The notes under the pieces: model-generated | What the model was told of the DNA's origin: nothing | The model's input: the letters and a program-made list of their open reading frames with translations, nothing else | Database searches by the model: none | Part shown: positions 1-10,670 of the stretch, piece after piece | How positions within the stretch are numbered: the first letter of the stretch is position 1 | How the letters are laid out: each line of letters begins with the position of its first letter | Position numbers and translations under genes: made by a program | From: Pedomonas sp051304405 | GTDB taxonomy: Bacteria > Pseudomonadota > Alphaproteobacteria > Sphingomonadales > Sphingomonadaceae | DNA length: 64,000 bases | Reading direction: 5' to 3' | Assembly (NCBI RefSeq): GCF_051304405.1 | Contig: NZ_JBPPGG010000001.1 | Coordinates: forward strand, 186,001 to 250,000

Positions 1-362
1 TTCAGCTGCTTCACCACGTCGGTGACCCAGCCGGAGCCGAAGGATTCCCAGGCCAGCATGGTGACGGGGCGGGCGCCGAGCAGCGACCACAGCGCCATTT
101 CCACGGCGCCGGTGTCGGAGGCGGGCACGATGCCGATGCGGTAGTCAGCGGGAACGCCGAGGACTTCGCGGGTCTTGTCGATGGCGGCTTTCAGCTTCGC
201 CTTGCCGATCTTGGCGCGATGCGAGCGGCCGAGCGGCGCGTCCTTCAAGGCGTCCACGGTCCAGCCGGGGCGCTTGGCGCACGGACCGGACGAGAAATTC
301 GGATTGGTGGGGCGAATGGCAGGGGTCGCTGCCGCAGTGGCGGCAGGGGTATTCGTCGTCAT
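1..362 (-). CDS. serC: Phosphoserine aminotransferase, N-terminal fragment cut by the window edge
   Basis: The first 120 residues are present and the rest lies beyond position 1. After a short Ala/Thr-rich start the protein reads PTNPNFSSGPCAKRPGW, the hallmark opening of alphaproteobacterial SerC, followed by GRSHRAKIGKAKL and IVPASDTGAVEMALW. SerC is a PLP-dependent cytoplasmic enzyme converting 3-phosphohydroxypyruvate and glutamate to phosphoserine, in serine and vitamin B6 synthesis. The ATG at 362 is preceded by a strong AAGGAG ribosome site that lies in a small hairpin (see the leader entry). serB, the last step of serine synthesis, is also in this window at 44.9 kb. Confidence 0.9.
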   Translation of the reverse strand, partial: MTTNTPAATAAATPAIRPTNPNFSSGPCAKRPGWTVDALKDAPLGRSHRAKIGKAKLKAAIDKTREVLGVPADYRIGIVPASDTGAVEMALWSLLGARPVTMLAWESFGSGWVTDVVKQL

Positions 363-369
363 GATGTTT

Positions 370-407
370 CTCTCCTTCCAGAGAGCACGCGCCTCGTTGG
401 GGAGGCG
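370..407 (-). promoter_or_regulatory. Two-hairpin leader in front of serC
   Basis: Read on the serC strand, two short stems follow each other. The first is CGCCTC/GAGGCG (arms 402-407 and 390-395, 6-nt loop). The second is CTCTC/GAGAG (arms 381-385 and 370-374), and its 3' arm overlaps the AAGGAG ribosome site at 372-377. The start codon follows 8 bases later. A conserved tandem-hairpin 'serC motif' RNA is known upstream of serC in Alphaproteobacteria, and this has the right place and shape. Membership is inferred from position and structure only. Confidence 0.45.
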
Positions 408-854
408 TGGCCCACCGCCCAAAGCGCAGATTTGAAGCGACCCGTCAACGGAAAATTTTCGGCGAGCCCCCCGCCACACGGTCAGGGCGACCTCTTTTCC
501 CGCCATTGCCCGGCCCTGCCCGAAACTTCAAAGGGAACTTGAAATTTATAATTTATAGATTTGATATAAAACGTGTTTTAATTTTTCAGTTCATCCCGAC
601 CCATGGCTGCTCCGGGGTTTAATTTAAGCAACTTAAATTCTCCACCCTCTCCTTTCGGACAGCCTCGCCGGGGCACGCTGGCATAGCACGCCACTCCCCC
701 TTCACGCCCCGCCCGCGCCGCCACCGGCCCCCTGCAGCGCGCCCGGCGACGCCTCGACTCGGAAGCAGCGGACCACGGAAACCATGTTGGCACCCCCTCG
801 GCGATCCGTCGCGCGCCGGTTCCCTTTCCGGCCAGGATTCGCTACGCATGGGTC
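408..854. other. Intergenic region between serC and the extensin-like lipoprotein
   Basis: No convincing gene is visible. Bases about 538-640 are AT-rich, unlike the surrounding DNA, and probably hold the divergent promoters for serC and the lipoprotein gene. I could not fix a -35/-10 pair with confidence. Confidence 0.4.
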
Positions 855-1589
855 ATGCGGGTTACAGCTGTTTTCGGGGGCAGAGCCGTTCTCCGGCTCT
901 TGGGGGTCATGTTGCTGGCGTCTCTCGCCGCGTGCGGCGGCGGGTCGAAGCACCGCCCTCTGCCGCGTCCGCCGGTCGCCCGGCCGCTGCCCGCGCCCGA
1001 CCTCAACGCGCCCTCCACCGCCACTATCCAGCAGCAGCTCGCCGCGCTGCGCGCCAACCCGGCCCTGTGCCAGTCGCTGCTCCGGCAGACGAAGGGCCTG
1101 ACGGTCGAGCCGCTGAAGGACTGGCAGGATGCGCCCCAGTGCGTCGTCACCAACACGTCGCGCATGTTGGACGCCCTGGTGCTGCCGGACCGCAAGCTGC
1201 CCCTCACCTGCCCGATGATCGCCGGCTACCACCTGTGGGTGCGGGAGAGCGTGATGCCCGCCGCCCGCAAGCACTTCGGCCAGAGCGTCCAGAAGATCGA
1301 GACGTTCGGCAGCTATGCCTGCCGCAACCGCAATGGCCAGTCCGCGGCGCCCGTCTCGGAACATGCCAGCGCCAATGCGCTCGATGTGGCGGGGTTCGTC
1401 CTCGGCGATGGCCGCCGCATCCGGGTGAAGGCGGACTGGTCCAGCAGCAACGCCGCCGTCCGCGCCTTCCTGCGGGACGTACACCGGGACGCCTGCCGGT
1501 ACTTCTCCATCGTGCTCGGTCCCGAGGCGGACGCCTACCACAAGGACCACTTCCATCTGGACATGGGCCGCTGGCGCAAGTGCCAGTGA
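855..1589 (+). CDS. Extensin-like C-terminal domain lipoprotein
   Basis: The protein has 244 residues. The N-terminus has a hydrophobic stretch ending in the lipobox LAAC at about residues 24-27, so it is probably a lipoprotein. A Pro-rich linker follows, then the extensin-like_C domain found in many Alphaproteobacteria. Visible motifs are SEHASANALDVAGF and HKDHFHLDMG, whose His and Asp residues resemble the zinc-binding set of LAS/VanY-type peptidases. Several Cys residues (CQ, CV, CP, AC, AC, KC) suggest disulphides in the periplasm. A cell-wall role is inferred and no substrate is known. An internal ATG at 909 would leave too short a signal, so the first ATG was kept. Confidence 0.75.
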   Translation: MRVTAVFGGRAVLRLLGVMLLASLAACGGGSKHRPLPRPPVARPLPAPDLNAPSTATIQQQLAALRANPALCQSLLRQTKGLTVEPLKDWQDAPQCVVTNTSRMLDALVLPDRKLPLTCPMIAGYHLWVRESVMPAARKHFGQSVQKIETFGSYACRNRNGQSAAPVSEHASANALDVAGFVLGDGRRIRVKADWSSSNAAVRAFLRDVHRDACRYFSIVLGPEADAYHKDHFHLDMGRWRKCQ

Positions 1590-1674
1590 GGCGCACACGC
1601 GGCACTCCCGCGCCCCGCCCGCGTTGAGGCTCTCACACGCCTGTCGGGCGAGATCCTGAAAGGGAGTTGCAGCC

Positions 1675-2052
1675 ATGGATGCCGAACGTGTCGCCAAGCT
1701 GCTGGGCTGGTTCAGCATCGGCCTCGGCGTTGCCGAGATCGTCTCCAACCGCACGATCGCCCGCGCGCTCGGCATCGGCGCGGACAAGCACGAACTGGTC
1801 AAGTCCTTCGGCATCCGCGAGATCGCCAACGGCGTCGGGCTGCTCTCCACCCCCCGCCCGGCGCGCTGGATGTGGACCCGCGTCATCGGCGACGCGACGG
1901 ACCTCGCCGCGCTGATGCCCGCGCTTCAGGTGGAGAACCCCCGGCGCCGCTGGGCGACCTATGCGTTCGCGGGGGTTCTGGCCCTCACCGTCGCCGACAT
2001 CCTCTGCGCCCGCCAACTGGCGCGCCCTGCGTCAGGCGACGGGCCGGCCTGA
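1675..2052 (+). CDS. Small membrane protein of unknown function
   Basis: The protein has 125 residues. It begins MDAERVAKLLGWFSIGLG, with hydrophobic segments near residues 7-25, 48-60 and 93-110. AKGLGWFSLGLG-type N-termini occur in small alphaproteobacterial membrane proteins, some fused to cyclase/dehydrase (SRPBCC) domains. No such domain is present here. The ribosome site AAGGGAG lies 10 bases before the ATG. The function is not recognised. The gene converges on thiD with 48 bases between the stops and no clear terminator. Confidence 0.65.
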   Translation: MDAERVAKLLGWFSIGLGVAEIVSNRTIARALGIGADKHELVKSFGIREIANGVGLLSTPRPARWMWTRVIGDATDLAALMPALQVENPRRRWATYAFAGVLALTVADILCARQLARPASGDGPA

Positions 2053-2100
2053 GCCCGTATCCCGGATTAGGTTTCCGCTATAACCCGTTGAAAATTAAGG

Positions 2101-2934
2101 TTATGCCAGCTTCACCAGCGGCCACAGGTGGTTGAGCGGACCGTGGCCCCGGCCCAGCCCCGGCGCGGTGCGGATGGCTTCCTCCACATAGCGGCGGGCC
2201 CGCTCGCAGGCGCCGTGCAGCTCCAGCCCCTGGGCGAGGCCTGTGGCGATGGCCGAGGCCAGCGTGCAACCGGTGCCGTGGGTGTGGGCGGTGTCGAATC
2301 GCGGCCCGGTGATGACGATGACCTTGTCGGCCGTCATCAGCACGTCCTCCACGATCTCGCCCTTCAGGTGCCCGCCCTTCACCAGCACGGCCTTCGGCCC
2401 CAGATCGAGGATCGCACGGCCGGCGGCCATCATGTCTTCCTTCGTGGCGATGGTCCGGCCCGAGAGCAGCTCGGCCTCGGGCACGTTGGGCGTCACCAGC
2501 GCCGCCAGCGGGAGCAGCCGCGTCCGCAGCGCCTCGACGGCATCATCCGCCAGCAGCCCTGCCCCGCCCTTGGCCACCATCACCGGGTCGATCACCAGCG
2601 GCAGGCCCTGCGCCCGCGCCTTCAGCTCCTCGGCCACCGCCTCGATGATCCCGGCGTTCAGCAACATGCCGGTCTTGATGGCGTCCGCGCCGATGTCGTC
2701 CAGCACCAGCGTCATCTGCTGGCGCACGAACTCGGGCGGCACGGCATGAATGCCGAAAACCCCTTCGGTGTTCTGGGCGGTGAGCGCCGCGATGGCGGTC
2801 ATGGCATAACCGCCAAGCACGGTCACGGCCTTGATGTCCGCCTGAATCCCTGCGCCGCCGCCGGAATCCGATCCTGCAACAATCAGCACCCGCCCGCGCG
2901 GGCGGGCCACATCGTCGTCATGCATGTCAGTCAT
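2101..2934 (-). CDS. thiD: Hydroxymethylpyrimidine/phosphomethylpyrimidine kinase
   Basis: The 277-residue protein is close to the usual ThiD length. It carries the ribokinase-type opening VLIVAGSDSGGGAGIQADIK and the C-terminal HGTGCTLASAIATGLAQG, which holds the anion-hole glycines and the conserved Cys. ThiD phosphorylates HMP and then HMP-P for the pyrimidine half of thiamine. Its ATG overlaps the glmM stop as ATGA (2931-2934), so it is the second gene of a glmM-thiD unit and is probably translationally coupled. No THI-box (TPP) riboswitch is seen here. Confidence 0.93.
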   Translation of the reverse strand: MTDMHDDDVARPRGRVLIVAGSDSGGGAGIQADIKAVTVLGGYAMTAIAALTAQNTEGVFGIHAVPPEFVRQQMTLVLDDIGADAIKTGMLLNAGIIEAVAEELKARAQGLPLVIDPVMVAKGGAGLLADDAVEALRTRLLPLAALVTPNVPEAELLSGRTIATKEDMMAAGRAILDLGPKAVLVKGGHLKGEIVEDVLMTADKVIVITGPRFDTAHTHGTGCTLASAIATGLAQGLELHGACERARRYVEEAIRTAPGLGRGHGPLNHLWPLVKLA

Positions 2935-4274
2935 GCATGGGTCTTTACGGCCTCACAGACCTCCTGAACAGCCTCCTTGACCAGGATTTCGTCATCGGCC
3001 TCGGCCATGACGCGAATGAGCGGCTCCGTGCCCGACTTGCGGATGACCAGACGGCCCCGCCCGTTCAGCCGCTGCTCCACCGCCGCGATGACCGATTTCA
3101 CCTCGGCGTTTTCCAGCGGCTGCCCGCCGTTGAAGCGCACGTTCTGAAGCAGCTGCGGATAGGGCTCGAACACGCGGGTCACCTCGGAGGTGGCCCGGCC
3201 CTCTTCCACGATGCAGGCCAGCACCTGCAACGCGGCGATGATGCCGTCGCCGGTGGTGGCGTAATCGCTGAGAATGATGTGGCCGGACTGCTCGCCGCCC
3301 ACGTTGTAGCCCTGCGCGCGCATGGCCTCCAGCACGTAGCGGTCGCCCACCCTGGTGCGGAGCATATGCAGGCCCTGGCGCTCCAGGTGCCTCTCCAGCC
3401 CTAGGTTGGACATCACCGTCGCCACCAGGCCGTTGCCCTTCAGGCGGCCGGCCTTTGCCCAGCTGTCGGTGATGAGGCCCATCAGCTGGTCGCCATCCAC
3501 CACCCGGCCCTTTTCATCGACGATGATGAGCCGGTCCGCGTCGCCGTCCAGCGCGATGCCGATGTGGGCCCCCGTCTCCACCACCTTGGCGGCCAGCGCC
3601 TGCGGGGCGGTCGAGCCCACCTTGTCGTTGATGTTGAAGCCGTTGGGCGACACGCCCAGCACTTCCACCTCGGCGCCCAGCTCCCAGAACACCGAGGGGG
3701 CCACATTGTAGGCCGCGCCGTTGGCGCAATCGAGGGCGATCTTGAGCCCGTCGAGGCGCAGGTGCGGCGGGAAGGTGGACTTGGCGAAGTGGATGTAGCG
3801 CCCGCGCGCATCCTCCAGCTTGCGGGAGCGGCCCAGCTTGGCGGGCTCCGCCAGCACCTGGCAGAGATCCGAGTCAATCAGCGCCTCGATCTCCTCCTCC
3901 TGCTCGTCGGAGAGCTTGTAGCCGTCCGGGCCGAACAGCTTGATGCCGTTGTCATGGTACGGGTTGTGGGAGGCGGAGATCATCACGCCAAGGTCGGCGC
4001 GCATGGACTTGGTCAGCAGCGCCACCGCCGGGGTCGGCATCGGCCCCACCAGCACCACATCCATGCCCACGGACGTAAAGCCCGCCACCAGCGCCGTTTC
4101 CATCATGTAGCCGGACAGGCGGGTATCCTTGCCGATCACCACCCGGTGCTTGTGGTTGCCACGCAGGAACCGGTGACCGGCGGCCATGCCCACCTTCATG
4201 GCCATTTCGGCGGTCATGGGCGACGTGTTGGTCAGTCCGCGGATGCCATCGGTCCCGAAGTACTTGCGTGCCAT
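2931..4274 (-). CDS. glmM: Phosphoglucosamine mutase
   Basis: GlmM interconverts glucosamine-6-P and glucosamine-1-P on the way to UDP-GlcNAc for peptidoglycan and LPS. The protein opens MARKYFGTDGIRGL and has the phosphoserine loop MISASHNP with Ser102, the same number as in E. coli. It also has the metal loop ALDGDADR and the phosphate-binding RKSGTEPLIRVM near the end. The length of 447 is standard. The frame stays open upstream to 4373, but MARKYFGTDG is the conserved start. A GAGGGAA ribosome site precedes the ATG at 4274. Confidence 0.96.
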   Translation of the reverse strand: MARKYFGTDGIRGLTNTSPMTAEMAMKVGMAAGHRFLRGNHKHRVVIGKDTRLSGYMMETALVAGFTSVGMDVVLVGPMPTPAVALLTKSMRADLGVMISASHNPYHDNGIKLFGPDGYKLSDEQEEEIEALIDSDLCQVLAEPAKLGRSRKLEDARGRYIHFAKSTFPPHLRLDGLKIALDCANGAAYNVAPSVFWELGAEVEVLGVSPNGFNINDKVGSTAPQALAAKVVETGAHIGIALDGDADRLIIVDEKGRVVDGDQLMGLITDSWAKAGRLKGNGLVATVMSNLGLERHLERQGLHMLRTRVGDRYVLEAMRAQGYNVGGEQSGHIILSDYATTGDGIIAALQVLACIVEEGRATSEVTRVFEPYPQLLQNVRFNGGQPLENAEVKSVIAAVEQRLNGRGRLVIRKSGTEPLIRVMAEADDEILVKEAVQEVCEAVKTHA

Positions 4275-4466
4275 GGATGTTCCCTCGAATGATGCGCGAG
4301 CCTGCCCCATCCCGCGCGAATGTTCTGCGCTGACACTGTTTCCTAGTGCCGTTATAGAGCGGATCAATACCAAAGCGTACCAAGCAGGCGCCGTTTTCGG
4401 TGTCTGGTATCGCCCCTTGGGCTTAACCTTGAGTGAACATAGCCGAGAGGCGAGGAGTTTTGTTCC

Positions 4467-5870
4467 GTGTCTACCCTCATCTCAGCTCTATCCGGTGCAA
4501 TCGATACGCTGGCGGCCCGGGTCTTTGCCCGGGTCCCGCTGTTCGGCGTCGAGGTGGAGGGCATCGTCCTGTGGCTGGCGGCCCCGATGGTGCTGTTCAC
4601 CTTCTATCTGGGCTTTCTGAACCTGCGCGCGCTGCCGCTGTCGCTGCGGGTGGCCCGGGGCCACTTCCACGACCCTGACGCGCCGGGCACGGTCAGCCAG
4701 TTCGCCGCCCTGTCCACCGCCCTTTCGGGCACGGTCGGCCTCGGCAACATCGCGGGCACGGCCATCGGCATCAGCATCGGCGGGCCGGGCGCGGTCTTCT
4801 GGATGTTCGTCATCGGCTGGTTCGCCATGTCCCTGAAGATGGCGGAAGTGACGCTCGGCCTGCGCTACCGGGTGGAGCACGCGGACGGCTCGGTGAGCGG
4901 CGGGCCGATGTACACCCTCTCGCGCGGCCTCGCGCAGCTGGGGCTGGAGCGCACGGGCCGGTTCCTCGCCCTGTTCTATGCCATCTGCGCCCTTGGCGGC
5001 GCCATTCCGCTGTTGCAGGTCAACCAGTCGTACGCGCAGGTGAGCGCGGTCACCGGCCTTGGCAATGGCTGGGCCTACGGCATCTTCATGGCGGTTGCGG
5101 TGGCCGCGGTCGTCGTCGGCTCCATCGGCTGGATCGCCAAGGTCACGTCGCGGCTGGTGCCCGCCATGTGCCTGTTCTACCTGGCGGGCTGCGCCGCCAT
5201 CCTCCTGCTGAACGCGGACGCCCTCCCCGCCGCCCTCGCCACCATCATCCGGGAGGCCTTCGCGGCGGACAGCGTGGCGGGCGGTGCCATCGGCGCCTTT
5301 GTCGTCGGCATGCGCCGCACGGTCTATTCCACCGAGGCGGGCATCGGCTCGGCGGTTATCGCCCACTGCGCCGCCAAGACGCGCGAGCCGGTCTCCGAGG
5401 GGCTGGTGGCGCTGATCGAGCCGTTCATCGACACGATCCTCATCTGCACCATCACCGGCGTCGCCATCGTGGTTGCCGGCACCTACACCCAGGGCCATGA
5501 GGGCGTGGCCATCACCTCGGCGGCCTTCGCCACCGTCGCCCCCTGGTTCCCCCTTGTGCTGGCGGTCGCGGTCTTTCTGTTTGCCTATTCCACCCTCATT
5601 TCCTGGGCGTACTACGGCCTTCAGTCCTGGTGCTTCCTGTTCGGCCACTCAAAGGCCAACCGCACCGCCTACCTGCTCCTTTACTGCGCCCTGCTGCCGT
5701 TCGGCGCGGTGCTCGACCTGGGCCGGGTGGTCAGCCTGATCGACAGCATGTTCTTCCTGATGGCGGTCCCCAACGTCATCGGCCTCTACCTGCTCGCGCC
5801 CCAGCTGAAGGGCATGGTGAACGACTATATGCGGCGCGTGAAATCGGGCGAGATCCAGCCCACGGTCTGA
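4467..5870 (+). CDS. Alanine/glycine:cation symporter (AGCS family)
   Basis: The 467-residue inner-membrane protein has about ten or eleven hydrophobic segments. Family hallmarks are TALSGTVGLGNIAGTAIGI near residue 88-106, GGPMYTLSRGL, and FAYSTLISWAYYG in the last third. AGCS proteins import Ala or Gly (D-Ala in some) with Na+ or H+. The substrate cannot be read from sequence. The start is a GTG at 4467 with CGAGGAG 11 bases upstream. A strong hairpin terminator follows at 5923-5947, so the gene is probably monocistronic. Confidence 0.9.
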   Translation: MSTLISALSGAIDTLAARVFARVPLFGVEVEGIVLWLAAPMVLFTFYLGFLNLRALPLSLRVARGHFHDPDAPGTVSQFAALSTALSGTVGLGNIAGTAIGISIGGPGAVFWMFVIGWFAMSLKMAEVTLGLRYRVEHADGSVSGGPMYTLSRGLAQLGLERTGRFLALFYAICALGGAIPLLQVNQSYAQVSAVTGLGNGWAYGIFMAVAVAAVVVGSIGWIAKVTSRLVPAMCLFYLAGCAAILLLNADALPAALATIIREAFAADSVAGGAIGAFVVGMRRTVYSTEAGIGSAVIAHCAAKTREPVSEGLVALIEPFIDTILICTITGVAIVVAGTYTQGHEGVAITSAAFATVAPWFPLVLAVAVFLFAYSTLISWAYYGLQSWCFLFGHSKANRTAYLLLYCALLPFGAVLDLGRVVSLIDSMFFLMAVPNVIGLYLLAPQLKGMVNDYMRRVKSGEIQPTV

Positions 5871-5922
5871 GCCGCGCGCCGCCGCTGCACCACTGCTGCA
5901 CCACTGCTGCCACTTCACCTTC

Positions 5923-5947
5923 AGCCCCGCCACCGGCGGGGCTTTTG
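5923..5947 (+). terminator. Rho-independent terminator after the AGCS symporter gene
   Basis: A 9-bp stem AGCCCCGCC/GGCGGGGCT with a 3-nt loop is followed by TTTTG. It starts 52 bases after the stop codon. A short direct repeat (CTGCACCACTG twice) lies just before it. Confidence 0.8.
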
Positions 5948-6042
5948 TCACCCCGTGCCCGGCGCGAGGCGGGGCGGAGACCTTTCATTTCATCCCGCGT
6001 TTTATCTCCCTTCCATCTGGTAGAGAAAAAGGCGGCCATGCC

Positions 6043-8090
6043 ATGGATGCCCTGACGACCATTCTCATCGCGGCCTTCTGTCTGGGCGTGATCCTGGCCT
6101 TTGTCGCTTCCATCGTCTACGTGCGCCGCCAGCGCCTGCGCGAGGCGCGGCAGCTGGCCGAGCTTGCCGAGAACCGCCGCTTCTACCTCGCCCTCATCGA
6201 CAACAACCTGGACACGCTTGCCGTTGCCGATGCGGACGGCCGCCTGCGGTTCTACAACAAGTCCCTGGTCGATCTGCTGGGCTTCTCGCCCGAGTCCCTG
6301 CGGACCACGGACTTCCGCGTTCACATCCACCCCGAGGACCGCCCGCGGTTCGACCAGCAATGGCAGGATCTGCTCGAGGGCAAGGACCCGGTGAACTTCG
6401 ACCCCTTCCGCTACGCGGACATCTGGGGCAACTACCACTGGAAGCGGTTTATCACCCGCAACATGCTGGATGACCCGGACATTCGCGGCCTCATCCTCTC
6501 CTCCAGCGACATCACCGACCTCATCGAGACCATGGACGCGCTGCGCCTGACCGAACAGCGCATCCGCGTCGCCCTGAACGGCGCGGACATCGCGGTGTTC
6601 AACCTGGATCTGGCGGGGCAGTTCACCTGGGTGTTCAATCCGCTGTTCGGCCACACGGTCGAGTTTCTCATGGGCAAGACGGGAGACGATCTGTTCCCGC
6701 CGCACTGCGCCGAGCGGTTCGATGCCATGCGCCGCCGGGTCATCGCCGAAGGCGGCAACGTGACCGACGAGCTCGACTACCTGGAGGACGGGGAGCGGCA
6801 TATCCTGTCGGTGCAGATGGAGCGGCTGGTGGACCCGAACGGGCGGGTCGTCGGCGTCGTGGGCTCGGCCGCCGACATCACCCGGCTGCGGACCGGCTAC
6901 GAGAAGGTGCAATCCGCCCATCGCATGGAGGCCATCGGCAAGCTGACCGGCGGCATCGCCCACGATTTCAACAACCTGCTGGCCGTGATCGTGGGCAACC
7001 TGGAGCTGCTGAAGGACCATGTCTCCGCCAACCCAGAGCTGAGCCATTTCGTCGATCTGGCGCTGGGCGCCGCCGACCGGGGCGCCGGGCTGACCCGGAG
7101 CCTCCTCGCCTTCGCCCGCAAGCAGTCGCTGGACATCAGCCTCGTCGACCCCAACCGGGTGCTGGCGGAGATTGCCGAGCTGATGCGCCGGTCGCTGCCG
7201 CCGACCATCCGCCTCGTCTTCGATGCAGCGCCCACGGTCTGGCCGTGCCGGGCCGACCCCGGGCAGTTGCAGAACGCCATCATCAACCTGGTGGTCAACT
7301 CCCGCGATGCCATGCCGGACGGCGGCACCATCACCATCTCCACCAGCAACACCCGGCTGGACCGGGACGAGGACCGGTCCCTGCCCGCTGACGTGGAAAC
7401 GGCCGACTATGTGCTCATCTGCGTGGCCGACAACGGCACCGGCATGACGCCCGACGTGCTTGAGCACGTCTTCGAGCCGTTCTTCACCACCAAGCCGGTC
7501 GGCGTGGGCAGCGGCCTTGGCCTGCCCATGGTCTACGGGTTCGCCAAGCAGATCGGCGGCCACCTCACACTCGACTCCGCGCCGGGCAAGGGCACCCGGG
7601 TGTGCTTCTATCTGCCGCGCGAGCGGGCCGCCGTCAGAGCGCTGGCGCGGGGCCCCGAACGGGGGCCGCTGCCGCCGGTCCGGGGCGCGACCATTCTTGT
7701 CGTCGATAACAACGAGGACATCCGCACGCTGACAGCCGCCCTGCTGCGGCGTTCCGGGTATCGCATCGTGGAGGCCGAAAGCGGCGCGGCGGCGATCGAC
7801 CGCCTCCGCTCGGACGAGTCGATCGCCCTGCTCATCACCGACATGCTGCTCGGCCCCGGCCCCAACGGCATGGAGGTGATCCATCAGGCGCGCGCCCTGC
7901 ACCCCGATCTGCCGGTGGTGCTGATGTCCGGCTACACAGAGACGTCGGAGGCGAACAGACTGGCCCGTCCGCCCGACATGCCGCTGCTGCGCAAGCCCTT
8001 CCGCCGGCAGGAACTGGAGGCCATGGTCAACGAGGCGCTGGCCAAGGCCGCCAGACCCGATCTCCGGGGCCTCACCGGCAGCGGCGGGCG

Positions 8091-8097
<7 letters not shown>
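6043..8097 (+). CDS. PAS-containing hybrid sensor histidine kinase with C-terminal receiver
   Basis: The protein has 684 residues: one N-terminal TM helix (about 5-27), a PAS domain (about 45-170), a second PAS domain (about 180-290), a HisKA box GGIAHDFNNLLAVIVGNL with His307, and HATPase_c (N-box NLVVNSRDAMPDGG, G1 DNGTGM, F-box FEPFFTTK, G2 GSGLGLPMVYG). A receiver domain follows from about 550. Its phospho-acceptor is Asp600 in LLITDMLL, with the conserved Ser of MSGYTE and Lys of RKPFR. The N-terminal acidic pair is D555-N556 (VVDNNED) where DD or ED is usual. No cognate regulator lies nearby and the signal is unknown. The ATG at 6043 was chosen because the helix starts there. The gene overlaps the convergent ggt gene by 7 bases. 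Confidence 0.88.
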
Positions 8098-9938
<1,841 letters not shown>

Positions 9939-10377
9939 GCGTCCCTCCCTTGCTGCACCGTTCCGCACAACAGTCTGCTGACGCGCACACTAAGCCAAAT
10001 CGATTCGCTGGCAATAGAACTGAACGGGAGGACGGCCGCGACGCGATTCGCCAGAGGGCAGACACCGGAGGGCGGACACCGGGGGATTTTCGTTACCCCA
10101 AGCCTTTCGGGACGCCCCGGGATTTACGCCTTCCAGGGCTGCTCCAGCCGCCCTGAGGCACCGTTTTGCGGGCCGCGCGCCCCTGTCTTTTGCACCGGAA
10201 CACCCTTCGCCCGATACGCCCTCGCGTCGAAAAAAGATTGAGTTCCAGTGCGTTATGCAGAAACTGCCGCACCGCCAGAGCGCCCGGCGCCAAGTTACGG
10301 GATCGAATCTTTACAAATTCCGGCTTACGCGGTTCTATTCATAAAAAATTTAATTTCTTACTCTTATAGATATTGCC
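9939..10377. other. Intergenic region between ggt and the small membrane protein gene
   Basis: No supported gene is present. The part next to position 10330-10375 is AT-rich and probably holds the promoter of the rightward gene. No terminator, repeat or RNA fold stood out. Confidence 0.35.
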
Positions 10378-10662
10378 ATGCTGTACATGGTGATCAGCTT
10401 CGTCGTTCTTCTGGCCTCGGCCGCGGTCTATCTCCGGCTGCAATGCCGCGCGCTGCTGACCTGGCGCGGCACCCGCCGCGCGCTCGCCGCCGCGCCGCTC
10501 ATCGGCTGGATCCTGTTTTTCCAGAACGCCGCCGCCGCCAGCCCCGGCAGCTACATCACCCCCAGCCTCGTCCCCATCGATCTGTGGGGCACGCTGTTCA
10601 ACGGCGTGATCTTCCTGCTTATCGCGGACGCCGTCTTCGGCCAGCGCCGCCGCACCCGCTAG
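10378..10662 (+). CDS. Small membrane protein of unknown function
   Basis: The predicted protein has 94 residues. A hydrophobic helix lies at about 3-20 (MVISFVVLLASAAVYL), a second near 36-50 and a third near 71-86 (GTLFNGVIFLLIADAVFG), ending in a basic QRRRTR tail. This follows the positive-inside rule for a small inner-membrane protein. No family is recognised and the ribosome site is weak. It converges on the repeat lipoprotein gene, with stops 8 bases apart. Confidence 0.5.
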   Translation: MLYMVISFVVLLASAAVYLRLQCRALLTWRGTRRALAAAPLIGWILFFQNAAAASPGSYITPSLVPIDLWGTLFNGVIFLLIADAVFGQRRRTR

Positions 10663-10670
10663 ACCCGGGT

